A stretch of 10,000 nucleotides of DNA. Origin: Acropora yongei. Taxonomy: Eukaryota; Cnidaria; Anthozoa; Scleractinia; Acroporidae. Location of the stretch: contig BLFN01000288.1 in the NCBI GenBank assembly GCA_014634225.1, forward strand, positions 1,981,234-1,991,233, given 5' to 3'. Below are positions 1-8,500 of the stretch, piece after piece (positions within the stretch are counted from its first letter, which is position 1; each line of letters opens with the position of its first letter). A program made the position numbers and the translations under genes. The notes beneath the pieces were generated by a model, which was given only the letters and a program-made list of their open reading frames with translations, did no database searches and was not told the DNA's origin.

Positions 1-611
1 TCGGCGATCTCAGACACGTGAAACATTCCCGTAATTTTCCACTTGTGGAGCTACGCTTTTTCTCCGTGGTGGAAATCCTTATCAATCACTCCAGTTCATG
101 CAATAAATTGTAAATTTGGTTTATGAACCCTGTTGATAAAGGTAAAATTATTACCTCAATGAGATTGCGAAGCCGACGACCGAGCGTTGGCCCTTGCTAA
201 TTCGTTCGGAGAAAGGCCTAATTGAGTTTCAAAACGTCAGTTGTGTTATCTTCTTGCCGAAATAACTTGATCCTTATCAAGTTAGTTGATAGAAAAATTG
301 CCGTGTTTTACTTCCCCTCAGTTTCCTTAGAAACTAAAGTCTTCAGTTTTAGCGCTCGAAACTTTGACCCTGGTAAACTCGTTTGAATCCAATTTCTTGT
401 GCTGTACTTCCCAATCGACGCCCCATCACAATTTCTTTAGAAACTTAATCTTTTATTTGAGTATACTGTAAACTACCGGGCCGAACGGACTGTAATCAAT
501 GGAAGCTGTTCCTCTACACATTTAGAATATAAATCTTAGCATCATTCAGTTAGGGCCGGCTCACATTGTACTTGTACCTTACAGTGAGCTGTCTTTTCTT
601 TTTCTACACAG
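1..611 (+). other. Intron of the plus-strand gene (5' end outside window)
   Basis: The segment matches the reverse complement of about 8010-7549, which is intronic in the minus copy, and ends at the acceptor before 612. It carries a partly repeated unit: TTAC/TACTTCCC followed by TTTCYTTAGAAACT at about 305-340 and again at about 405-448. Only the second has a clear counterpart in the minus arm. No exon is hidden here as far as I can see: frames that are open are not conserved between the arms. Confidence 0.6.
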
Positions 612-712
612 TGGGATCAACGAGTGGAAGATGGTTTCAAAGCAGAAGTTGCTGGAACAGCTACACAGTATTGCAATACACGGCAGGTCAAATGCCTGAC
701 AAGTTTCGAGCG
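612..712 (+). CDS. 101 bp exon of the SEA-like module (plus copy)
   Basis: The acceptor is TTTTTCTACACAG and the donor CG|GTAAAA. The peptide begins [14 protein letters not shown] and keeps both cysteines (Q-Y-C and K-C-L-T-S) of the paralogue. The last two bases CG combine with the G at 1279 to make Arg, the first residue of the basic cleavage motif. Compared with 7548-7448 the replacements cluster between the two cysteines and at the exon end (F-E in place of S-A). Confidence 0.82.
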
Positions 713-2438
713 GTAAAATGAAAAATGTTTAATCTTTCCGTTATACTTATGGCAGGTCATGATAGTAGTATCAGTGAGACGATTTAGCGGATTACACGTG
801 TCGAACTACAAAGACACCTTCTAAGGCTTATTTGATGCATTTAATTGCATGGAAAAGGCTAAAAGCAAGGTGAAGAAAGGCTTACGCCTGCCCCGTAGTA
901 TGGCCATCACCGTACCAATGCGCATATGATATAGTTGTGCACATGCGTACTGTAACAGCCACGCATTACGGCGGGTGTGGCCTGTGTCCACCATGATTTG
1001 AGCTTTTTTTTCTACATTTAATTAAGTACAAACTTAGATATCTGTTGCTTACTTAACTTGCAAAGTCTCACTGTAGGTGCCTCAATGGTAGGATATTTTT
1101 TGTTTTTTTCTTTTTCCCTTACAAAGGGTATTATCTTCAATGCTAGTCTAATTTAACACACAACTTTGAAAGGTTTTTTCAAGGACCAAATGTTTTCCGC
1201 GTCTTAAAAACTGATCCAAGATGCAGATTCTTAACTATTCTGTGCCCTTTATGACTTATTGTCTTGTTGCTGTCTTAGGTCTCGTCAAAAGCGTTCTTCT
1301 GGTATGGTTTTCTCTTCCAATATGGTTCATCTTTTGCCTGAATTTCCAAAACAATCAGCTAAAGACCTTCAAGTTACCATGATAGCTTTCTACTTGAGCC
1401 TTCCACCAGAAGTTTCAAGAGGCACCTTGGTTTCCAAAGACATCTTAACAGCCGTCATCAAAAGCAATATGCAAGGGATTGGAAAATCCATAGACGGTAC
1501 GGTTGTCAGTGTTGATCCTTGGAGTTCCTCTTCAGTGGTATTGCAGACCAATGACAACAGGAATAACAAGTCTGAAGTAAACCACACGAAGGCTACTGTG
1601 GGTGGTATTTGTGGCGGATGCCTCTTTGTTGTCGTCATTGCTGCCCTTTTGGCGGTTTACGTGAAAAATGAAAGGTAAATTGGAATCTCACGAATGGTGT
1701 ATCAACAAATCAAGATAACGAAGCAGTTTTATTGCTGATGAGATAATATCATGACTTCAACGACGATGAATGTGCAAAATTATATTGATTACTCGTGTCA
1801 GACCGAGGGTGGCGCAAGGAGTCAAATCAGGGCCGTTTTCGATCCAATTTTTCTGTCGTCCACAGTAGCTTATTTCCGACGCATTTCCTCAGGCGCTAAT
1901 TTTTGGCAATACGCACCGTAATCGATAAAATAGGCCCTGTAGCGTTATTGTACAAGATACATATCATTTGCGTATGCGAAGTTGCTGAGCAAACGAAATC
2001 GGCTGTTATTTCATTTGTTTGTTTTTAAAGTGGTGGTCTGGATTTTTTTTTCTTAGATCTCGATTGGGCTTAGGTTCAGCTTCTAAGAGCAGAGGCCGGG
2101 TCGTTTCTGGTGTGGAGAGAAAGGTGTGCGTCGACGCATCATGTACAAATTCCACCAATGAAGTGAATTCTCAGTCAAGGGGCTTTCATCCCTCCACATA
2201 TCAAGATCATCCCAAATCATTCTTGAACCATTTCATCGAGGGAGCCAAACAAGAAGAATGGCTGAAGCCTGTAAGAGAAGACCAATCATCAGAAAAGATT
2301 GGTGATCATGAGGAAGATCCATTTGCAGTGAGCTCAACTTTCGTTGAGTCACAGAGCTCGCGCAATAATTCCGAAACGTCAACCATCCCGCTACATGAAG
2401 AGCTCGATAAAGCAAGCAAAAGAGATGAAGAGATTTAA
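612..2438 (+). CDS. Paralogous type I membrane protein, last three exons (5' part outside window)
   Basis: Exons 612-712, 1279-1674 and 2057-2438 join in phase (0, 2, 2) to give 292 open residues ending at TAA. Numbering from the first tryptophan: 1-34 amphipathic segment with two Cys; 36-39 basic site R-Q-K-R; about 40-135 second half of the SEA-like module; 141-162 transmembrane helix; 166-292 cytoplasmic tail. Each exon has the same borders as its minus-strand paralogue at 7548, 6901 and 5571, and all splice sites are intact, so the gene looks functional. The exon carrying the stalk and the first SEA-like strand should lie just before position 1, since 1-611 is intron. Transcription is convergent with the minus copy. 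Whether it also carries a CUB domain cannot be seen. Confidence 0.82.
833..1026. repeat. Same palindromic element in the plus copy intron
   Basis: Homologous to 7113-7312 and at the equivalent place in intron 713-1278. Shared marks are TGCATTTAATTG near 835, GCCCCGTAGTATGGC near 890, ATGCGCATATGATAT near 918, ACGCATTACGG near 961 and an outer ACATTTAATTAA near 1014. The hairpin pairing is weaker than in the minus copy, so the arms have decayed since duplication. Presence in both copies shows the insertion came before the duplication. Confidence 0.6.
1279..1674 (+). CDS. Exon: basic cleavage site, SEA-like second half, transmembrane helix (plus copy)
   Basis: The exon follows TGCTGTCTTAG and ends at AAAG|GTAAAT, phase 2 at both ends. 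It starts S-R-Q-K-R-S-S, so the furin consensus R-X-K/R-R is kept although the residues differ from the minus copy. Conserved features are H-L-L-P-E-F-P, then a strand ending Y-L-S-L-P-P-E-V-S and the helix-strand end D-G-T-V-V-S-V. Just outside the membrane there are sequons N-K-S and N-H-T, with three residues more than in the minus copy. The membrane segment contains V-G-G-I-C-G-G-C, with one cysteine more than the paralogue (I-V-G-G-C), and ends V-K-N-E-R. Any upstream Met-like start in this frame lies in intron sequence; the true start is an acceptor. Confidence 0.88.
2057..2438 (+). CDS. Terminal exon: cytoplasmic tail (plus copy)
   Basis: The acceptor is a long T tract ending TTCTTAG; the A at 2057 completes the split Arg codon. 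It encodes 126 residues to TAA at 2436-2438. The block [23 protein letters not shown] is shared with the minus copy. The stop aligns with an AAA codon in the minus copy, and the same frame stays open for another 34 codons (2439-2540) with recognisable homology at first (N-G-A-D-A-N-K against S-G-P-E-A-N-K). The plus tail is therefore probably shortened by a single substitution. AATAAA at 2469-2474 lies 30 bases past the stop but also exists in the coding paralogue, so its use as a poly(A) signal is uncertain. Confidence 0.83.
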
Positions 2439-2468
2439 AAACAAGGAATTAAAAATGGCGCTGATGCT

Positions 2469-2474
2469 AATAAA
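2469..2474 (+). promoter_or_regulatory. Possible poly(A) signal AATAAA
   Basis: An exact AATAAA lies 30 bases after the plus-strand stop. The same hexamer is inside the open frame of the minus paralogue, so it may be incidental. No clear GU-rich downstream element was identified. Confidence 0.25.
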
Positions 2475-2639
2475 AATGAAAACATCACAATCGTTACTGT
2501 CAGAGAAACAAAGGATGAAACTTTCATTCAAAACTATGACTAATGCAAACGGCGGTGTAGAAAAATATTGGAAACTTTACTTCCAAGTTTAGGAAAATAG
2601 TTAAAAAAATTAAAAACTCACCACTAGTTCTGTTCGACT

Positions 2640-3450
2640 TATGAATGTTGCTCAGTTAAACTGAGTGGCGTCTGTGTTAATGTTTCTTCGTGGATACTGT
2701 AAGCGTATAGTCAAAGTGGGCATCTCTGTCACAGTGTCCGAAAATAACCTTGTACATCTGCACTAACAAGATAAACTTCCTTCTTAACTCACTACAAGCG
2801 GAGCCATTTCAGGACCCCAAGTGTCTCATATTCTTTCTATGATCCGCAAATGACTCGGGTAGCCGCCTCTGTATCCACTCTATACTTTAGATATACCTCA
2901 TCAAATACGTATTCCAGACCTGAGAACCATATTCCAAAATTCGACCCACTTAAGTCTCATATCCTGTCGAGACTCCTTCAGAATTGTTTGGATCAAAGGT
3001 TCGTCTTATCAAACTTAGAACTTTATTAGCTTTAGCACAGATATAGTTTGTGTTGTAATCCCAAGACAGGGAAGACTCCAGCCAGACACCAAGGTGCTGT
3101 GGTGATCTACTGCTAATAAATGTTTGCCAGACAACTAGTACTCATGATGATATGGATGCTTGGATTCCGATAGGTGTAGGACCTTGGACTTTTCGGACTT
3201 AGGAGTATAACAAGCCCGGAGTTACACCAGTCAAAGGCACTATTAAGATCAGTTTGAATATCTCTGCAATCCATCTCTGAAGTAACTTTCCGGTGAAGAA
3301 TACTGTCGTCAGCAAAAAGTCCACAGTTACACTTGACTGCCAAAGGAAATTCATTAATATAAATAAGAGCAAGGGCCCCAAAATGCTTCCTTTGAGGCAC
3401 TCCAGATGTTACCTCAGACCAGCCGGAAGAATGTCCATCGATTACAACTC
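2640..3450 (-). pseudogene. Decayed non-LTR retrotransposon reverse transcriptase fragment
   Basis: Read on the minus strand from about 3450, pieces in shifting frames give T-S-G-V-P-Q (RT palm motif before the active site), I-Y-I-N-E-F-P-L-A, then F-A-D-D (3316-3305), the non-LTR equivalent of the YxDD catalytic box. Next come D-L-N-S-A-F-D-W-C-N (thumb-side helix), then W-D-Y-N-T-N, K-A-N-K-V-L-S-L-I-R-R-T-F and I-L-E-Y-G-S-Q-V-W-N, typical of the region after the palm in Jockey/CR1/L2-like elements. Stops and frameshifts break it several times, and neither the endonuclease nor the 5' half of RT is present. It is a dead 3' fragment in the spacer between the two gene copies. Clade assignment is from memory of motifs only. 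Confidence 0.78.
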
Positions 3451-5099
3451 CTTGTTTGTTGTTTTACAAACGCTTTGCATTATGAGGCTTATCACCGGCC
3501 AGAACAGATCACGGCATGGGTTCCACAGCTAATCGCTCTGCCACATACTTTACCTTGTCATTAGCCATCACCTGTTCCGTTGCCGTTTCATGCGAATTCT
3601 GATACGCAGGAGAAGATGTTGGCTTCATAAAAAACAAACTACGACCAAACCAGGACTCAAACCAGCATGCTCCTTTTTCAGGGAAGGCTTGTACCCAACA
3701 CATGATCTTTATCTATTCCGGCAATAACGCTTGAACCAAGAATAGCACACGTATGCAAATAAATAAACAAATCAGTGTGCTCTAACTGTGAAAATGCTAG
3801 CGGGTAATTTTATTTGAAAGCGAAAGTCTCAGTGATAATTTCGATTTACCTTTGAGCCACCTGTCCGTTGGTCGAGATAGGGCGGGGCACATCTTTGTTG
3901 TTCAAAAGTGAAAAAACATGGCTTGTAACATATGTCCACTCCCTCTTGTCGCCGGACTTTGATTGCCGGCTAAAACATATTTTCATGGGTACTCGGAAAA
4001 TAATATTATTCAACAAGCATTTCTGAACGACTTATATCTTGATGCCTTAATCGTCATTTGTTTTGGGAAGGTTTTTAACACCGTTTGTTCTTGATTGCCG
4101 GTAAAAACAGCTCTAGGTTACACGTATGCCAAGGCATGGTAACCGACAAACTGTTCCACCGAGGGTTCAATCTCTAGAAATCTCGATTTTCACGGCTATA
4201 AGCTAAATACATGACCCTAAACCTAACTGACCACTCTCATTATTCAATGGACGAATATAAAAATTTGAAGAAAATGTCACCGGATTTTTGGTCATGAACT
4301 AGAGGGACAGGTGTTTCAAAGTAAGCATTATTTAGCCACATTTATTTCCAACATTAGTGAAATTTACCAAAAAGCTAATATACACAACTTTTTTTTCCAA
4401 GGAAGCAAAGCTTTGTAAATAAAACAAACAAAACAAAACAAAAGAAATAGTCTAGCTGACTAATGGTCACAGTCAGGCAACATGAATTATTGAATTTTAT
4501 AGGCACTGAGACATTTGTTTCTAATGTGATATTTTGGTAAACAAACTTTTCTCGCCCAAATGGGTGATGAAAAATGTAAGACCAGTCTAAAATATCTATT
4601 TACATCTAATATTGTGAAAAGATGAATTCCACAACTGCGCAAAATGGAAGCAAACTTTTCCTCGGTCATTTTTCAAAGCGCGCGTCGTTTTTTTGTGCAA
4701 CGGCTGTATGTAGGGGTACGTGACCTTCCGTGCGTTCCTTCATTTCTAGTGAAACTTTGTCATTCGCGTTGCTAATTGGATGAAGGATATTTTTGCGCAG
4801 TATAAGGTTTTCTAGCGTGCTCCTTATTGGCCACGATTGCAATCAGTGCGAATATCTGTTCCTCCAGTTATCAGCGACACATAAACGAGGCCAACGGGTC
4901 ATTTTCTATCGCAATGACCCTTCAGCCTCGTCTGCGTGCAGCTGTAAATAGAAAAAACTTTGCCCACAGGCTCAAATGTATTAACAGCTATTGCATTCGC
5001 TATGATTTTCTTGGATAAGGCTCAGTACCTATCAAATAATAATCAAAACTTCCTTCAAAAGTACCTACGTTTTCGTGTGTTAACGTGAGTCAAATTAAT
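3451..5099. other. Spacer between the convergent genes; no gene seen
   Basis: All frames here are short, without conserved motifs, splice-compatible partners or RNA gene signatures. A B-box-like string on the minus strand near 3660 has no A box. The 3' UTR of the minus-strand gene should occupy some of the right part, but no AATAAA on that strand was found close to the stop. The short string GATTGCCGG occurs twice (near 3961 and 4093) without longer repetition. Confidence 0.5.
4418..4448. repeat. A-rich (AAAAC)n-like simple repeat
   Basis: About 30 bases of A4-5 runs separated by single C residues, ending in AAAGAAAT. It could be a decayed retroelement tail or slippage product; no element body was recognised beside it. 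Confidence 0.6.
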
Positions 5100-5571
5100 C
5101 TAAATCAGCTCGTCACTTTTTTCATCTTTATTAGCCTCAGGGCCACTTTTAATGCGTTGCATTTTAATCCCTTGATCTTCTTTGCTTCTTTCGTCGATCT
5201 CTTGACGTAGCGGAATGGTTGACACTACGGGATGATCACAAGTTTCTTCGCGAGTCTCCTCGCGTGGGTTCTGTGACCCTATGCAATTTGAGCTCGCTGC
5301 ACCTGGATCTTTTCCCAATTCAACGATCTTTTCCAATGATTGATCTCCTCTTACGGGCTTCAGCCATTCTTCCTCTTTGTATTCTTTGTAGAAATGGTTC
5401 ACAAATGATTTGGGATGATCGTGATATTTAGAACGATGCAAGCTCCTTGATTGAGGATTCACCCCATTTTTGGCATTTGTAAATGATTCATTGACGCACA
5501 CCTTCATCTCCAGATCAGAATCTACGGCCCGGCTGTTGCTCTTAGAATTGGAATGTTCGCCAAATCGAGAT
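5100..5571 (-). CDS. Terminal exon: cytoplasmic tail (minus copy)
   Basis: The exon begins after a T-rich acceptor (TTTTTCTTAG) and completes the split codon AG|A; it runs 156 codons to TAG at 5102-5100. The peptide is hydrophilic and charged with no further membrane segment, as expected for the inside of the cell. The best conserved stretch against the plus copy is D-H-P-K-S-F then N-H-F, followed by E-E-W-L-K-P-V-R and D-Q-S then E-K-I. The rest is Glu/Lys/Ser-rich and diverged. No kinase, ITAM, PDZ-ligand or other named motif was recognised. The tail ends about 20 residues beyond the plus-copy stop. No AATAAA was found close downstream on this strand, so the 3' end of the mRNA is not defined. 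Confidence 0.85.
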
Positions 5572-8500
5572 CTAAGAAAAAAAAAGAAAATTCAAACCTT
5601 TTCAAACAAAAAATTACAAAAGAGATTATAACTGATTTCCTTTGTTCAGCAACTGCGCATTCGCAAAAGATATATATCTTGCATGCTAATGCTACAGCGC
5701 CTATTTTACCAATTAGGCGCGCATTGCGGAAAAATCATTGCACCTGAGCAAATTCGCCTGACATGATCAATGTGGACGACAGAGAAATACGAGCAACAAC
5801 GGCCCAGCTGCAGGGGCCTGTTCCTCGAAACTCCCGAGAACGTTTTGGGCTTGAAATGGAAGTCCTCAAATTGGAGTCTTGCTTTTTTAATGCATGAAAA
5901 ACCAGAAGGATTGAGAAGTTTCATGGCTGAGATTCTCGGCGTTGCGAGGATATAAAGGAAATTTTTACACCCGAAATTCAGAACCTTTGATAAACAGGCC
6001 CCAGATTTAACTTCTTGCGCCCCGTTCGGCCTGACACGAGTGATCAATATAATTTTGCGCAGGCATCGTCGTAAAAGGCATGATACTGCATCTAATAATG
6101 GTAATAACATCAGCAATAACAATAATAATAAGAAGAATCCCCTTAAGCTATGATCATCGCAGTTTTGAACGCAATTTAAGCAAATGCGTGTAGAAGCCTG
6201 AAAAAGTCAGGACTTCAACGGGGTTTGAACCTGTGACCTCGCGTTACCGGTGTGACGCTCTAACCAACTGAGCTATGAAGACACTGACATTAGGAGCTGG
6301 TCATTTGTTCTAATGAGCCCGTGACGAATAGAAGAATCACATTGTTTAAGTGTCAAACTTATTCAGCTGGGCAAGTGTTCTTCTAATTAGAGACTGAGAC
6401 GAACAAATCAAAGGGAGTCACCACAAAAAATATCAGATCAAAGGTTTGTTCTCCTCAACGTTTCGTTTGATTATCTTCACTTGTTGAAATAACAGTCCTG
6501 AAATTCCAATTTACCTTCTATTTTTTACGTAAACCATCAAAAGGGCAACAATAACGACAATGAAGAGGCATCCGCCAACAATACCACCCACGGTAGCCCC
6601 AGTGCGGTTTGCTTCAGACTTGTTGTCTTGGGTCTGGAATTCCCCTGGAGGGGAACTTAAAGGATAAACATTAACAATGGAACCGTTCATGGATCTTCCA
6701 ATGCTTGGAATATTCCTTTTGATTACGGTTGTTAAGATGTGCTTGGAAAGCAAGGTGCCTTGTGAAACCTCTGGTGGAAGGCTCAAGTAGAGAGCTATCA
6801 AGGCAACTTTGGGGTCCTCAGGTGATCGTTTGGGATATCCAGGTAAAATATGAACCATATTGGGAGAGAAAACCATATCAGAAGATCGCCTTCGACGAGA
6901 TCTGAAACAACGACAAGTCAAAAAGGAGATAAAACAGCCATCTTCGTTCGATCAGTTTCTAAGACACGGAAAGAATTTGGTACTTCAGAAAACCTTTCAA
7001 AGCTATGTACAAAATTACACGGAAAGAGAAGATAATACTGTTTCGAAAATGAACAGTGAATTACTCACATTAAAAGCTTGCAAGTTATGTAACCCAGTGA
7101 TGTCCAAGGCTGCACGCAATTAAATGTTAAAAAGATGGCTACAACTTGTCATGATAGGCACACGCTTCACCAGCCCTAATGCGTGCCTATTACCGTACGC
7201 ATGCACGAAACCATATCATGTGCGCATGCGTGCTGTGATAGCCATACCACGGGGCTGGTGTAGGCGCGTGTCCACCGCGCTTTAAGCCTTTTTGCATTCA
7301 ATTAAATGCATGCTGACATCAAATAAGCGCCACAAGGTGTCTTTACATTTCGGCACGTGTAATATAATCTGGTAAATCGTCTTTTTGACACTACTAGCGT
7401 GATCTATCTATGGTATGACGGAAAGATGATTTTTTTTTTCGTTTTACCGTGCGGAACTTGTCAGGCATTTGGCCTGCTCTGCATTGCAATACTGTGTAGC
7501 GGTTCTAGCAACTTCTGCTTTGAAACCATCTTCTATTCGTTGATCCCACTGTGTGGAAAAAGAAAAGACAGGTCACTGAGATGGGGTAATAGCAAAATGT
7601 GAGCCGATCCTTAAATTTACAAAGCTGAACCCAAGCAGTTTACAGGATACTCAAATAAAGATTTGGTTTCTAAAGAAACTGTGCTGGCGCGTCGATTGGG
7701 AAGTAAAGCACAAAACTTTGGTGACAAACGAGTTGGCAAGGGTTAAGGTTTCAAGCTCTAAAAACTGTGGAGACATTAAACACGACAAATGACGACAAAG
7801 AGACAGCAAAAACTGACATCTTGATACTTAAGCCTTCTTCCGAGCGAATGAGCAAGGGCCAACGCTCGAGACATCACCTTCGGTAATCTCACAAGGGTAA
7901 TAATTTGACCCTTATTAACTCGTTTCATGAACCAAATTTTCAAATTATCATATAAACTGGGGAGCTTGATAGGGATTTCAACCACTGGGAAAAACCAATT
8001 GAGATCGCCAATCAGCTGCTGACACGCCATTCGCTCTATTTAGCGCCGTGAACGAATGGCAACACGTTATCTTTTTGAAACTTGAATAAAGTCCGCTTCT
8101 TGTTGCGAAAGTGTTTATATAATTAACAAAATCACTGTGCTCACTCGTTAGATATCCAGTTGGACACTCCAAGAGAAATTTTTTTTATCCCTGCGCCCAT
8201 ATATTATTTCTATATATTGTGGCGTTTCCAAATTTAAGTAGCCGTGACACCAAACTTCCCTAACAATGCATAAGTTAGATCAAGGCAATGCAACTGAGTT
8301 GAAAGGAAAATCAAATCGCTTGCTGACACCTAGCTACGAGGTAATATGACATAAGCAATACTTTTAATGGAAAATTACCTTAATAACGTCCAGTCCATCA
8401 ACAATCACTAAGACCGATTCTTCAATCGCAGCGTCCGAAGGCTCCCCAGAGGTAGGGTTGTATGGAATTGACGAGTGCAGCGACTCTGGAGTGACGTCTA

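Larger units (their letters stand above)
1..2490 (+). repeat. Left arm of a diverged inverted segmental duplication
   Basis: Exons and introns of this arm match the reverse complement of about 8010-5115 in the same order. Position 1 (CGGCGATCTCA) corresponds to about 8010 on the other arm, and similarity fades near 2490, about 50 bases past the stop codon. Exon 612-712 differs from its partner at about 11 of 101 positions; introns are more diverged with small indels. The arm is cut by the window edge, so the true length is unknown. This is a real old duplication, not an assembly mirror, because coding and non-coding divergence differ. Confidence 0.85.
5115..8010 (-). repeat. Right arm of the inverted segmental duplication
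   Basis: Reverse-complement partner of 1-2490. It is about 400 bp longer, mostly because the last intron contains two insertions missing from the left arm (SINE near 6121-6462 and MITE at 5813-6002). Homology ends near 5115 within the tail exon, where the two coding ends become unrelated. Confidence 0.85.

Noticed and set aside
3293..3532. Plus-strand 79-residue open frame
   Set aside because: It is the antisense of the reverse transcriptase fragment.
3640..3700. B-box-like GGTTTGAGTCCTGG on the minus strand as a tRNA or SINE
   Set aside because: No A box or cloverleaf stems at the proper distance.
4827..5018. Plus-strand 63-residue open frame as a small gene
   Set aside because: No homology, no splice partner and no supporting composition; in the expected 3' flank of the minus-strand gene.
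5706..6122. Minus-strand 138-residue open frame
   Set aside because: It spans the MITE and host intron sequence, with no conservation in the plus copy and no recognised domain.
6211..6282. Functional tRNA gene on the minus strand
   Set aside because: A and B boxes are excellent, but the anticodon stem has two mispairs, position 33 is C and the acceptor stem has a T-T mismatch. The surrounding body and hairpin fit a SINE.
6860..7123. Plus-strand 87-residue open frame
   Set aside because: It is antisense to the transmembrane exon start and intron, with no features of its own.
1..8010. Assembly artefact (mirrored contig) as cause of the inverted arms
   Set aside because: The arms differ by many substitutions, indels and two clean transposon insertions, with coding parts more conserved than introns, as expected for an old duplication.
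7776..8030. Minus-strand 84-residue open frame
   Set aside because: It lies in the intron between exons 8379 and 7548. The homologous plus-arm sequence (about 1-250) does not keep the frame, and no domain is visible.
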